Origin: Ruegeria_C sp040830705
GTDB taxonomy: Bacteria > Pseudomonadota > Alphaproteobacteria > Rhodobacterales > Rhodobacteraceae
DNA: 64,000 bases
Reading direction: 5' to 3'
Assembly (NCBI GenBank): GCA_040830705.1
Contig: JBFOME010000004.1
Location: 1-64,000, forward strand
The number at the start of each line of letters is the position of its first letter. Within the stretch, counting starts at the first letter, position 1. This document shows positions 53,310 through 63,074 of the stretch, piece after piece. A program made the position numbers and the translations under genes. The notes under the pieces are model-generated. The model worked only from the letters and a program-made list of their open reading frames with translations. It was not told the DNA's origin and made no database searches.

Positions 53310-54002
53310 TCAAGATGAGACCCGCAGCTCAGCGATGGCTTCCTGAAACGCCGGGTTTGCGGTGATCGCATCCGCATAGGCATGTCCCAGAATCTGGCCC
53401 GCCAGCACATCCACCGGGTAATGCACCCCGCCCGTCACGCGGCCATATCCGATCCGCTCGGCGAGATTGATGAGGTCATCCTCATGCTGAGGAAAAGCCT
53501 CGGAAAGCAGCCTCGCGTAGACCACCGCGCGGATCGAATGGCCGCTGGGATAGGCGGCGACGGGACGCACTTCGCCGATGGGCTCAATTGCGTCATTCAC
53601 GACAAAGGGTCGCGGCAAGTCATAGACCGATTTGAGCGCGTCATAGTCGAAACGCACCTCGTCGATCGAGTGGTCGATCACCTCTTTCAATGCCGCTGCG
53701 TCCACCGTGAACATATCCGGGCCGATGACGGGCCAGAACCGTTCCACGGTCAGGGGGATTTCGACAAACGCGACCTGCTCGGGCGTGCGTATCAGCTGCT
53801 CCCATTCCACAATAGCCATCTGGGTGTCGAAGGCGGCGCTGTCCATTTCGGGTGGCGGCGGGATCAATTCGGTTGCAGTGACGCTGCCCTCGGCCAGGTA
53901 GTCGTTGGTGGCGGCATAGCTCGGCTGCGTCACGCCGATGGTCAGCAGGGCAAGCCCTGCAGCAAAGGCAGGGGCCGTCAGGACGGTTCTGGCAAATGTC
54001 AT
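53310..54002 (-). CDS. PAP2-family acid phosphatase (class A-like), exported
   Basis: The protein is 230 residues with a signal peptide (TVLTAPAFAAGLALLTIGV, cut near SYAATNDY). The three phosphatase motifs are intact: KSVYDLPRP (Lys and Arg-Pro), YPSGHSI (PSGH), and GYGRVTGGVHYPVDV (Arg, His, Asp). This is the arrangement of periplasmic nonspecific acid phosphatases such as PhoN/PhoC, which cleave phosphomonoesters by a vanadium-haloperoxidase-like mechanism. It is a single gene between rpmB and the GH31 gene. The second motif arginine pattern SRx is GRV here, slightly off consensus. Confidence 0.88.
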   Translation of the reverse strand: MTFARTVLTAPAFAAGLALLTIGVTQPSYAATNDYLAEGSVTATELIPPPPEMDSAAFDTQMAIVEWEQLIRTPEQVAFVEIPLTVERFWPVIGPDMFTVDAAALKEVIDHSIDEVRFDYDALKSVYDLPRPFVVNDAIEPIGEVRPVAAYPSGHSIRAVVYARLLSEAFPQHEDDLINLAERIGYGRVTGGVHYPVDVLAGQILGHAYADAITANPAFQEAIAELRVSS

Positions 54003-54248
54003 TTCGGAGTCTCCTTTCCCGGTCGCGCGACGACCCTCGATGTTGTGATCACACCGGAGATGGGGTGAAAACGACCCCGCACCAATCGGACGTCACCGGT
54101 TTCGTGCTTGTCTGAACAAATCGTAATGCGGGCTTAATCTGCGCTCTTGCGTCATGGTCTGGCGATACTAGTCTGCCGGATGGAAAAGACCTGAATGTTT
54201 CGCGCTTTGGCCAACCAAGCCTGATGTCGCATTTATCGAGGATGCACA

Positions 54249-56624
54249 ATGAAAACCCTATGCCACTGGGTGTTTGAAGAGCAGAGCGCAAACAGCTTTA
54301 TGCTACGGATTGAGGGCTGCCATCTATTGCGCGTCGAGATTCTTGAACATGATCTGGCGCGGATCCGCCTGTTGAAGGAGGGCACATACCGGTTGGATCG
54401 CAGTTGGACCGTCGCACCCGAAGGCGATGTGCCCTGGGAGGGGCGCGCGCGCGATGCAATAAGCGGGTTTTCCTGCCCCGACGTGCTGGTTGATGGGCCG
54501 ATGCTGGAGACCGACCATCTGCGCCTGACGGTGCTCACGCCACTGGCGCTGCGTTGGGAGTGCCGCACCGACCCGGACGCGCCCTGGGTTCCGCTGGCCG
54601 AGGATCGCACCACCGGGGCCTATATGCTGGGCAGACGCGACAATCGCGTCTCGCATTTCATGCACCGGTTCCCCGGCGAGCGATATTTTGGGCTGGGCGA
54701 AAAGGCAGGACCCTTGGAGCGGGGCGGCAAACGCTATGAGATGCGCAATCTCGATGCGTTGGGATACGATGCGCGCAGCACCGATCCGCTCTATAAACAT
54801 TTCCCCTTCACGATCACCGAACGTCCGGGGGCGGGCGCGATGGGGCTGTTCTATGACAACCTGTCGAGCAGTTGGTTCGATCTGGGCAACGAGCATGACA
54901 ACTATCACGCCGCGTTCCGAAGCTGGCGGGCCGAGGACGGGGATCTGGACCTCTATCTCAGCTGGGCACCAGATGTGCGCGGTGTGGTCAAGCGGCAGGT
55001 CTGGCTGACCGGCGGCACCGCGTTCATGCCGCGCTGGGGGCTTGGCTATTCGGCGTCCTCCATGGCCTATACCGACGCGCGGGACGCGCAGGACCAGATG
55101 GGCGGGTTTCTGGCGCGCCTGCGGGCCGAGGATATCCCCTGCGACAGCTTCCAGATGTCCTCGGGCTATACCTCGATCGATGGGAAGCGGTACGTGTTCA
55201 ACTGGAACACGGACAAGTTCCCCGACATGAAGGGGCTTGCGGCAGCGTTTGAGCAGGATGGCATCCAACTAATTGCCAATATCAAACCGGTGATGTTGGA
55301 CGATCACCCGAAATACGTCGAGGCGGCGGAGCAAGGTCTGTTCCTGCGTGACAGCGAAACCGGGCTGCCCGAAGTGTCGGCCTTTTGGGACGGGCAGGGC
55401 AGTCACCTGGACTTCACCAATCCCGACACCATCCGCTGGTGGCAGAACGGCGTCACCACGGCGCTGCTGGAACAGGGCATTGGCCATACATGGAATGACA
55501 ATAACGAGTTCGAGGTCTGGGACGATGCCTGCCCCGCTAACGGCTTTGGTACGCCAATTGAGATCGCACAGATCAGGCCATTGATGAGCCAGCTCATGAC
55601 CCGCGCTTCGCATGAGGCGCAGATTGCGCATAACCCGGGAAAACGCTCTTACCTGATCTCGCGTTGCGCAGCACCTGGTACCCAGCGCTATGCTCAGACA
55701 TGGACCGGTGATAATCGCACCGGCTGGGATACGCTGCGCTGGAACATCCCGATGGGTCTGGGGCTGAGCCTGTCCGGCTTTTACAACATAGGACATGATG
55801 TGGGCGGTTTCGCCGGTCCCAAACCCGACCCCGAGCTGTTTCTGCGTTGGGTCCAGAATGGCATCTTTCATCCGCGCTTTACCATCCATTCCTGGAACGA
55901 CGACGGCACTGCAAATGAGCCATGGATGTATCCCGAGATTACGCATTTGGTGCGCGACGCGATCCGTCTGCGCTATCGGCTGCTGCCCTATCTCTACACG
56001 CAGCTTTACCGCGCGATACGTGAACATGAGCCGATGCTGCGCCCGCTCTTCCTGGACTATCCCGAGGATCCGGCCTGCCGTGATGAGCAATTCGAGTTCA
56101 TGCTCGGTCCCGACCTTCTGGTTGCCTCTGTGATCGAACCGGAGGCGCGCATCCGCCAGCTTCATCTTCCAGATTGGCCCGGCGGTTGGTGGCATTACGA
56201 GACCGCCAAATGGTACGCAGGCGGAACCGATCTGGACCTGCCGGTGACGCAATCCAGTATTCCGCTCTTCATACGTGGAGGTGCTGTGCTGCCGCTATCG
56301 GATAATACGGTGCGCGCCACGCCTGAGCAGGAGGGGCGTAGGGTCCTGTTGGCTTGCCCGGCACCCGCGGGCGGGTCCGAGGTCACTTCTTGGGTCTATG
56401 ACGATGACGGGGATGCCACTGACGCTCCGGCGCGCGATCACTGTCTGGCGCAGGTGTCGCTGTCCTGCGGGCCGGATCTGCCACAGCTTGATTGGCGCAT
56501 ATCCGGAACTTATGCCCCTGTTTTCAAACAGGTTGAAGTCAGACATATCGCTGGCACTGAGGTCAATGTCGCGGGGAAGGTCAGCCCATCCGGCACCATG
56601 CATGATTATCGGTCAGACGGGTAA
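54249..56624 (+). CDS. glycoside hydrolase family 31 (alpha-glucosidase-like)
   Basis: The protein is 791 residues, cytoplasmic (no signal peptide). An N-terminal beta-sandwich carries RYFGLGEKAGPLERGG. The catalytic barrel has the nucleophile Asp in TWNDNNEFEVWDD (WxDxNE pattern) and the acid/base Asp in TWTGDNRTGWD. SGFYNIGHDVGGFAGP and NGIFHPRFTIHSWN form the subsite loops, and beta-rich C-terminal domains follow. GH31 enzymes release alpha-glucose or alpha-xylose, or cleave sulfoquinovosides. It is an orphan here: no sugar transporter or regulator is adjacent. GAGGA lies eight bases upstream of the ATG. Confidence 0.93.
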   Translation: MKTLCHWVFEEQSANSFMLRIEGCHLLRVEILEHDLARIRLLKEGTYRLDRSWTVAPEGDVPWEGRARDAISGFSCPDVLVDGPMLETDHLRLTVLTPLALRWECRTDPDAPWVPLAEDRTTGAYMLGRRDNRVSHFMHRFPGERYFGLGEKAGPLERGGKRYEMRNLDALGYDARSTDPLYKHFPFTITERPGAGAMGLFYDNLSSSWFDLGNEHDNYHAAFRSWRAEDGDLDLYLSWAPDVRGVVKRQVWLTGGTAFMPRWGLGYSASSMAYTDARDAQDQMGGFLARLRAEDIPCDSFQMSSGYTSIDGKRYVFNWNTDKFPDMKGLAAAFEQDGIQLIANIKPVMLDDHPKYVEAAEQGLFLRDSETGLPEVSAFWDGQGSHLDFTNPDTIRWWQNGVTTALLEQGIGHTWNDNNEFEVWDDACPANGFGTPIEIAQIRPLMSQLMTRASHEAQIAHNPGKRSYLISRCAAPGTQRYAQTWTGDNRTGWDTLRWNIPMGLGLSLSGFYNIGHDVGGFAGPKPDPELFLRWVQNGIFHPRFTIHSWNDDGTANEPWMYPEITHLVRDAIRLRYRLLPYLYTQLYRAIREHEPMLRPLFLDYPEDPACRDEQFEFMLGPDLLVASVIEPEARIRQLHLPDWPGGWWHYETAKWYAGGTDLDLPVTQSSIPLFIRGGAVLPLSDNTVRATPEQEGRRVLLACPAPAGGSEVTSWVYDDDGDATDAPARDHCLAQVSLSCGPDLPQLDWRISGTYAPVFKQVEVRHIAGTEVNVAGKVSPSGTMHDYRSDG

Positions 56625-56762
56625 CCAAGGAACCAAGATGGCGAAATGGCCTCCCCTCATCCAGCCTGACTGAGACTGCAGCATGCTGCAGATCCGTCTA
56701 CTGTATCCGAACCAGGGCAACTTCGCAGAGGCCTGAGACGCGGGTGTCCAGGTCTACATGCT

Positions 56763-57905
56763 TCAGTTAGCGGCTGTGTCACCGGTGTAGAACACGGTTC
56801 CGTCCATGATGCGACGCTGGGTTCGGAACGTGCTGGCCGAGATAGCCTCGGGTCCGTCAGAACCTTGTGAAACATCCGCGTTGACCGGCAGGACACCAGA
56901 CGGGTTGCCGATACGCACCGGGCTCGCCGCACCGGCGATCTGGTTTACCAGCGTGCCGGGTATGTGGGCCGCCACGCCAGTACACATACCCCCGGTCAGG
57001 GTGATCGCGCGATGAGAATTGCCCATCGAAATCAGCCGCACGCCAAGATCGTGACTGTCTGTAACATAGGCGGTGCCATCCAATGCAGTGAAAACCGCCG
57101 ATGCACCGATGATGGCCACCTTTGGGTTGGACAGCGCGACCTCGTCAACGGTCGCGGCCATGCCCATCGCCACCCCTCCAGCGCGTCGAATAGCCTCCAT
57201 CCGCGCCATGTAGTCTTCATCCGCATCCAGCTCTTGCGGCAGCTCTGTGGCGGTTTTGCCAAGCGCTTCGGCGCGTACAAAAACCACCGGGTTGGCCGCG
57301 TCCACCAGTGATGCTTCGATCGATCCCAGCCTCTCGACGGTCAACAGATCTAGTGGATTGCCTGTAGGCAACAGCCGGCCCGTCGCTGCACCACCCGGTT
57401 GCAGAAAATCCAACGTGACCCGCGCGCCGGTGCCGGAAACGCCGGGGATAGTGAAGTCACCCTGCTCGACCGGCTGCCCGCCCTGAACCGGAAAGCGCGC
57501 GTGGTAGATCTGGCCAGTATTGGTGTTGAAGATCCGCACCAGCGCCTCGCCCTCAGGGGAAACCTGAACCAGTCCCTCTTCCACCGCAAAGGGACCGACA
57601 CAAGAAGACATGTTTCCGCAGGCGGAGCCATAGTCAGCCACCGGCTGATCCACCGCGATCTGAACAAAGGTATAATCCACATCCGCATCAGCACGGGCTG
57701 AGCGCTCGACGATAACGACCTTCGAAAGCGAGGAAATCCCGCCCCCCATGCCGTCTAGTTGCCGCCGGTAGGGATCGGGGCTGCCCAGCACCTGCAGAAA
57801 GATGCGGTCGCGCTCTGCGCGGTCCGAAGGCAGGTCGGCACCATTGAAGACCACCGCTTTCGACGTACCGCCGCGATAGAAGGCTGCCCTCAAACCCTGC
57901 CGCAT
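56763..57905 (-). CDS. prpF: PrpF-family aconitate isomerase, second paralogue
   Basis: The protein is 380 residues from the ATG at 57905, one base after the upstream aconitase-family stop; a longer frame lies inside that gene. PrpF signatures: LRAAFYRGGTSKAVVFN, RRQLDGMGGGISSLSKVVIV, YGSACGNMSSCVGPFAV (catalytic Cys), and GNSHRAITLTGGMCTGVAA. PrpF isomerises the trans-2-methylaconitate made by AcnD so that a normal aconitase can hydrate it. The acnD-prpF pairing is the classic arrangement in the 2-methylcitrate cycle. It differs clearly from the paralogue at 30684-31784. Confidence 0.87.
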   Translation of the reverse strand: MRQGLRAAFYRGGTSKAVVFNGADLPSDRAERDRIFLQVLGSPDPYRRQLDGMGGGISSLSKVVIVERSARADADVDYTFVQIAVDQPVADYGSACGNMSSCVGPFAVEEGLVQVSPEGEALVRIFNTNTGQIYHARFPVQGGQPVEQGDFTIPGVSGTGARVTLDFLQPGGAATGRLLPTGNPLDLLTVERLGSIEASLVDAANPVVFVRAEALGKTATELPQELDADEDYMARMEAIRRAGGVAMGMAATVDEVALSNPKVAIIGASAVFTALDGTAYVTDSHDLGVRLISMGNSHRAITLTGGMCTGVAAHIPGTLVNQIAGAASPVRIGNPSGVLPVNADVSQGSDGPEAISASTFRTQRRIMDGTVFYTGDTAAN

Positions 57906-57906
57906 C

Positions 57907-60498
57907 TTATGCCGCCTCCTTGCCCAAAAACGAGCGGAACGCCATGGGCAATAGCCCGCCATGCGCGAAGGTCTCACGCTCACGATCGTTGTAGAGCCGC
58001 AGGTCAAGCGGTGTCTGAGCGCTTGTGCCATCCATGCGGTGGATGGTCAGCTGCGCCTGTGTCAGGTCGTCGGACAGGGTGATGTCATAGGTTTCAGACC
58101 CGTCCAAACCCAGCGTCTCGCGCGTCACACCCTCGGAGAAACAAAGCGGAGCGATGCCCATATTCACCAGGTTCGAACGGTGGATGCGCTCGAAGCTTTC
58201 GGCGATCACCGCGCGGATGCCCGCAAGCCACGGGGCCTTGGCGGCCGTGTCGCGGGATGAGCCGCAGCCATATTCCTTGCCGCCGATCACCACCAGTTGC
58301 TGGCCGCGCTCCAGATAGGTCTGGATCGCTTTGAACACAGTTGTGACATCGCCCTCGGGTTCGATCCGGGTCCAGGAGCCTTCCTTGCCCGGCACCATCT
58401 CGTTGCGCAGGCGGTAGTTGGCGAAGGTCGAGCGAATGATCACATCGGAACAGCCCCGGCGCGTGCCGAAAGAGTTGAAGTCACGCGGCTCAACACCGTT
58501 GGCGATCAGGAACTGACCCGCCTCGGATTCGGGCGTGATCGTGCCCGAGGGCGAGATGTGATCGGTCGTGACCGAGTCGCCCAGGATCACCAGAGGCCGC
58601 AAGCCGGTCAGCGGGGCGACGCCCGAATGATCTGCGCGGATCGACTTCACGAAGGGCGGAAAGCTGACATAGGTGCTGGGCACCCAGTCATAGCTGCCTG
58701 TGCCGACCTCCAGCGCGGTCCATTCGTCGTTCACCTCTCCGATCGCATTGAAATTGCTGATAAAATCATCTGCTGTCACATAGGTGTTGATGATCTCGTC
58801 CACCTCCTGCGCGGATGGCCAAAGATCGGTGAGCGTAACTGGATTACCCTGCGCGTCCGTACCAAGCGCATCCTGGCTGATATCCTTCAGGATCGTGCCC
58901 ATCAGCGCATAAGCCACCACCAGCGGCGGTGAGGCGATCATGTTGCGCGAGGCCAGCGGATGGATGCGGCCCGCGAAGTTACGGTTGCCCGAAAGCACCG
59001 CGACACCCTTCACGTCATGCGCCTTGATCGTCGCCTCATGCTCGGGACGCAGGGGGCCAGACATGCCATTGCAGGTCGAGCAGGAAAAGGCTGCGACCTC
59101 AAAGCCAAGTTTGTCCAAATCCTCCTGCAAGCCGCTGTTCTTGAGATACCGCGCGACCACCCGCGAGCCTGGCGCAAGCGAGGTCTTTACATGTGGCTTC
59201 ACGCTCAGGCCGCGCGCCACGGCATTGCGAGCGATCAACCCGGCCAGGATCATGTTGCGCGGATTGGCGGTGTTGGTGCAGCTGGTTACCGCGGCGATGA
59301 TCACGTCACCATCGCCAATATCATGGCTCGCACCCTCGACCGGCACGCGGCGGGCGGTTTCGACCTCGTCCTGTAGAGCGAGCGTCCGGGTGGCCTTGTC
59401 CAGATCGATCCGCTGTTCGGGCCGCGAGGGGCCAGAGACGGAACGGCCAATGGCGCTCAGGTCCAGCGTGACCACCTGATCGTATTCGATCCGTGCATCG
59501 ACACCCTCGGACCACATCTGCTGCGCCTTGCAATAGCTTTCGGTGTTGCGGATCGTCTCAGCACTGCGCCCTGTCTCGCGCTGGTAGCGGATCGTGTTGG
59601 CATCGACCGGGCAGAACACCTGGGTCGAGCCATATTCGGGTGACATATTGGCGATGGTGGCGCGGTCAGCGACGCTCAGCCGATCATAGCTGGCCCCGAA
59701 CATCTCGACAAACGTATCCACCACGCCCAAGGCGCGCAGCTTTTCAGCAACGACGAGCGCCACATCGGTGGCAGTGATGTCATGCGAGGGGTCGCCGATC
59801 ACTTCCAGCCCGATCACGCGCGGCACGTTCACGGCGGTGGTTTCGCCGAACAAGAGCCCCTCGGCCTCGAGCCCGCCGATACCCCAGCCGGTGATGCCAA
59901 GCGCATTGATCATGGTGGTGTGGCTGTCAGTGCCAAGGCAGCTATCGGGGATCAGCACCTGTGCGTCCTCGTTCGAGGGCAACACGGTCTGGCCGAGGAA
60001 TTCCAGATTGACCTGATGGCAGATGCCGCCGCCGGGCGGGATCACGCGCAGACGCGGGAAACGCGTTTCGCAGGCCTTGAGAAACGCAAACCGCTCGCGG
60101 TTCACTTCGAACTCGCGGGTCATGTTCTTTTCCAGCGCAAACCGCTCGGCCCAGTGGTTGATCGTCATCGCATGGTCGATCACCAGATCGACCGGCAAGC
60201 TCATGTCCACATCACCTGGATCGCCGCCGTGATCCTCCAGAATGTTACGCATCGCCATGATGTCCACGAGGGCGGGAATGCCCAGCATGTCATGCAGCAG
60301 CAGGCGGGCGGGGCGGAACGGTACGGCGTCGCCCTTGCGATCAGCCACCAGTGCGGCATCTGCTCCGCCCTCGGAATGGCGCGCGGCGTTTTCCGCCAGC
60401 ACCCGCAGAGAATAGGGAAGGGTGGTCAGCCTCTCGCCCAACCCTTGCGCATAGTCGATTGCCTGAAACCCTGTGCCTGCCACATCAAAGTATCGCAC
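57907..60498 (-). CDS. acnD: aconitase-family dehydratase, AcnD-like
   Basis: The protein is 863 residues, closer to AcnD (about 865) than to AcnA (about 890-910). Fe-S ligand motifs are SCTNTANPRNMILAG and AFSCSTCNGMSG. GTDSHTTMINALGITGWGIG and the C-terminal swivel domain GKEYGCGSSRDTAAKAP with IAESFERIHRSNLVNMGI are standard. With prpF directly downstream, it most likely dehydrates 2-methylcitrate, or a related branched tricarboxylate. The product would pass to PrpF and then to the lyase at 61360. No methylcitrate synthase (prpC) is encoded here. It is divergent from the IclR regulator (92 bases between starts). Confidence 0.78.
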   Translation of the reverse strand: MRYFDVAGTGFQAIDYAQGLGERLTTLPYSLRVLAENAARHSEGGADAALVADRKGDAVPFRPARLLLHDMLGIPALVDIMAMRNILEDHGGDPGDVDMSLPVDLVIDHAMTINHWAERFALEKNMTREFEVNRERFAFLKACETRFPRLRVIPPGGGICHQVNLEFLGQTVLPSNEDAQVLIPDSCLGTDSHTTMINALGITGWGIGGLEAEGLLFGETTAVNVPRVIGLEVIGDPSHDITATDVALVVAEKLRALGVVDTFVEMFGASYDRLSVADRATIANMSPEYGSTQVFCPVDANTIRYQRETGRSAETIRNTESYCKAQQMWSEGVDARIEYDQVVTLDLSAIGRSVSGPSRPEQRIDLDKATRTLALQDEVETARRVPVEGASHDIGDGDVIIAAVTSCTNTANPRNMILAGLIARNAVARGLSVKPHVKTSLAPGSRVVARYLKNSGLQEDLDKLGFEVAAFSCSTCNGMSGPLRPEHEATIKAHDVKGVAVLSGNRNFAGRIHPLASRNMIASPPLVVAYALMGTILKDISQDALGTDAQGNPVTLTDLWPSAQEVDEIINTYVTADDFISNFNAIGEVNDEWTALEVGTGSYDWVPSTYVSFPPFVKSIRADHSGVAPLTGLRPLVILGDSVTTDHISPSGTITPESEAGQFLIANGVEPRDFNSFGTRRGCSDVIIRSTFANYRLRNEMVPGKEGSWTRIEPEGDVTTVFKAIQTYLERGQQLVVIGGKEYGCGSSRDTAAKAPWLAGIRAVIAESFERIHRSNLVNMGIAPLCFSEGVTRETLGLDGSETYDITLSDDLTQAQLTIHRMDGTSAQTPLDLRLYNDRERETFAHGGLLPMAFRSFLGKEAA

Positions 60499-60590
60499 GT
60501 CTCACCCTCCGGTCGTTTACGCGATAGAGCTAGACAATCCACCCCCAACCCCGCAAGGTCGCAGAGAGTGCGTTTCACCAGAGAGAACAC

Positions 60591-61259
60591 ATGTGCGCCA
60601 CCAGAACGGAATCGGTTGAACGGGCAATGTCGATCCTCAACGCGTTCTCCGCCCAGCAACCTGAGATGACGCTGGCGCAACTTGCCGAGGAAACTGGCCT
60701 GCACAAGAGCACGATCCTGCGGCTGACCAATTCGATGGCGATCTACGGCTTCATCCAGCGCGACAAAGCAGGTGTGTTCAGCGTTGGTCCCAGTGTCTGG
60801 CGGCTGGGCCTGATCTTCCGCCGAGACTTCACAAGGCGTGAGCATCTGGCGCCTGCCTTGCGCATGCTGGCCGAGGCGACGGGAGAGACCGCCTCATTCT
60901 ATGTGCGCTCGGGCAATGAAAGGGTCTGCCTTTACAGGGAAAACTCGCCCAACCTGTTGCGGTTCCATGTGGAGGAGGGGATGCGGCTGCGCCTGTCCAC
61001 GGGCGCGTCGGGCATGGTGCTCCGCCATTTCAGCGGCGAGGACGTGGGCGATACCAGTGGGTTCAATGCGGCAGGCACAACAATGTCAGTTGGGGAGACC
61101 AATCCAAACATCTCTTCCGTTTCGACACCGGTCTTTTCCCGCGAAGGCGCATTGCAGGGCGCCCTGACGGTCTCTGGCCTGGCCAGTCGGTTCGACGAAG
61201 AAGCCCGCAAGGCAGTCGTGCCGCTGCTGGAAAGCCTCGCAAGGTCGCTTTCTGCTTAA
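60591..61259 (+). CDS. IclR-family transcriptional regulator
   Basis: The protein is 222 residues, slightly shorter than the usual 250. The HTH is at about 6-65 (SVERAMSILNAFSAQQ, LAQLAEETGLHKSTILRLTN, GFIQRD wing). The effector domain follows, with LRFHVEEGMRLRLSTGASG and ISSVSTPVFSREGALQGALTVSG; part of the family's C-terminal domain looks trimmed in the middle. It lies between the divergent acnD-prpF operon and the co-directional prpB-like gene and probably controls both. Confidence 0.9.
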   Translation: MCATRTESVERAMSILNAFSAQQPEMTLAQLAEETGLHKSTILRLTNSMAIYGFIQRDKAGVFSVGPSVWRLGLIFRRDFTRREHLAPALRMLAEATGETASFYVRSGNERVCLYRENSPNLLRFHVEEGMRLRLSTGASGMVLRHFSGEDVGDTSGFNAAGTTMSVGETNPNISSVSTPVFSREGALQGALTVSGLASRFDEEARKAVVPLLESLARSLSA

Positions 61260-61359
61260 GCGTTCTCCCTGACGAAACGCGATTTCCGTCACCTTGATGC
61301 CGGGCAGGGGCAGCCGCTAGATACCCGGGATCAATGACTGCGCTCAAGGGAGCCCCACA

Positions 61360-62229
61360 ATGCTGACACATGAGATCAACAAAGCCTTTCGCGAGCGTCT
61401 GAACACGGGCCGCGCGGTGCTGATGCCCGGCGCGGCCAACGCGCTTGCGGCGCGGGTGATCGAGGATCTGGGCTTCGAGGCGATCTATATCTCGGGTGCC
61501 GGCGTGACCAACACGTTCTATGGCATGCCCGATCTGGGCTTCATCAACTTGACCGACATCGCTCAGCATTGCGCCGCCATCCGCAATACCAGCGACCTGC
61601 CGATCGTGGTGGATGCCGATACCGGTTTCGGCAACGCGCTGAATGTGCATCACACAGTGCGGATGCTGGAGCGGGCAGGTGCCAGCGCCATCCAGCTGGA
61701 AGACCAGGTGAACCCCAAGCGCTGCGGGCATTTCTCAGGCAAGGACGTAGTTGGACTTGATGAGGCACGGGGCCGGATCAAGGCGGCTGTCGACGCGCGG
61801 CAGGACCCGAATTTCATGATTGTCGCCCGCACCGACGCCCGCGCAACCACCTCGCTGGATGAGGCGTTGGACCGGGCGGCGGCGTTCATCGAGGATGGCG
61901 CGGATATCACCTTTGTCGAAGCGCCGGTTTCGGCGGATGAAATCCGAGAAATCCCCCGCCGCCTGCAAGGCACGCCGCAACTGGTCAACCTGGTGGTCGG
62001 CGGCAAAACCCCGATCCTTGGCTTCGACGAGTTGGATGAGATGGGTTTTGGCCTAGTGCTCTACGCCAACGTCGCGTTACAAGGCGCGCTCTACGGCATG
62101 GTCAACGCCTTGTCGCAACTGAAATCAGAAGGGATCATGACCGAGGATGGCCCGCTTGCGGGCTTCCAAATGCGGCAGGAGGCGGTGCGCAAGGACTACT
62201 ACGACGCATTGGAGCAAAAATACACCTGA
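61360..62229 (+). CDS. prpB: 2-methylisocitrate lyase-like (PrpB family)
   Basis: The protein is 289 residues, with GGGAG eight bases upstream of the ATG. The lyase motif is intact: QVNPKRCGHFSGKD contains the KRCGH catalytic Cys. Metal-binding VDADTGFGN, IQLEDQ and IVARTDA are in place. PrpB splits 2-methylisocitrate to pyruvate and succinate. Related enzymes cleave 2,3-dimethylmalate or have oxaloacetase activity, and full annotation would need the substrate. Context with acnD, prpF and an IclR regulator supports a methylcitrate-like route. Confidence 0.85.
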   Translation: MLTHEINKAFRERLNTGRAVLMPGAANALAARVIEDLGFEAIYISGAGVTNTFYGMPDLGFINLTDIAQHCAAIRNTSDLPIVVDADTGFGNALNVHHTVRMLERAGASAIQLEDQVNPKRCGHFSGKDVVGLDEARGRIKAAVDARQDPNFMIVARTDARATTSLDEALDRAAAFIEDGADITFVEAPVSADEIREIPRRLQGTPQLVNLVVGGKTPILGFDELDEMGFGLVLYANVALQGALYGMVNALSQLKSEGIMTEDGPLAGFQMRQEAVRKDYYDALEQKYT

Positions 62230-63074
62230 CCGTTGCTGCCGTCAGAGGTAGAAGAGCTAGCGTCGTTGAACACGCCGAGCATGTCGCGGATCAAGGTCGA
62301 TATCAAAAAAACTGTTCTCTGTGGCAACTTGCCTGTTCGTGCCATTAGCGCGGGTGTCGGATGGGTTCGAGTTCGAAATACAGGAAACCCTGATCCATCA
62401 AAATAACCGGCGTCGACCATCGCCGTCTCTAGAGACGGCGCCGCCCGGGCAACCGCCACATCGGCGCACAACGCCATCCGCGATGCAGCAAAGAAGATGC
62501 CGCTGCTGCTGGGTTATGCCATGGAATTGGAGGCAAGCAGGAAGACTCCAAGCAACAAGGTCCATAAACCATAGCAACAGAGGTTCGAACCCGTTGCAGC
62601 GAAGCAGCGACATAGGCAGTTATTTTACCATAATCATGATTATCGCTTCTTGCCGCCACTAGGCTCCAGACTGTCGGAGTACGTAAATAATGAGACTGAA
62701 TTATTGAGACTCGCCTCCCTTTGAATTCAACACCTTAGGATTTTTGCGCTTATCTAATGTTTCGAGGGTTTTAGCGCTTCAAGTCTACGTCAAACGAACG
62801 CCAGTGAGCCTGTTCGCAACCTGGAAACCGACGCAGTCTGTCTTACTTGAGTTTGGTTGATCAGCAGAATGCCCTGCCCCAGCTCACGGCCCAGAGCCGT
62901 CGTTCGACCCTAGTCGATTTGCTGCGGTCGCAGCCCGCTTTGCCGCCATTCAATAGGAATGCTCGATCCAGGCGTTGACCGAGGTCTAGATCGCGGACAT
63001 AGACGACCTTCATTATTTCATTCAGACCGTCCGCTTTGCGGTTTCAATGGCAAATATAACCAAAGGACTTAAGC
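62230..63074. other. 845-base stretch without a recognisable gene
   Basis: Frames of 70-115 codons occur on both strands but have no ribosome sites, start consistency or family similarity. An inverted repeat GCAAC...GTTGC with central GGTTCGAACC lies at 62574-62597. The part from about 62620 to 62770 is AT-rich, unlike the flanks, and the whole stretch has the look of decayed sequence. No T-run terminator was found directly after the prpB-like stop. Confidence 0.5.

Noticed and set aside
59782..60669. 295-codon plus-strand frame opposite acnD
   Set aside because: Antisense shadow of conserved aconitase sequence, and it runs through the divergent promoter.
62574..62597. GGTTCGAACC element as the T-arm of a tRNA gene
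   Set aside because: The flanking bases do not form a five-base T-stem with correct spacing, and no acceptor or anticodon arm can be drawn around it; it is an inverted repeat only.
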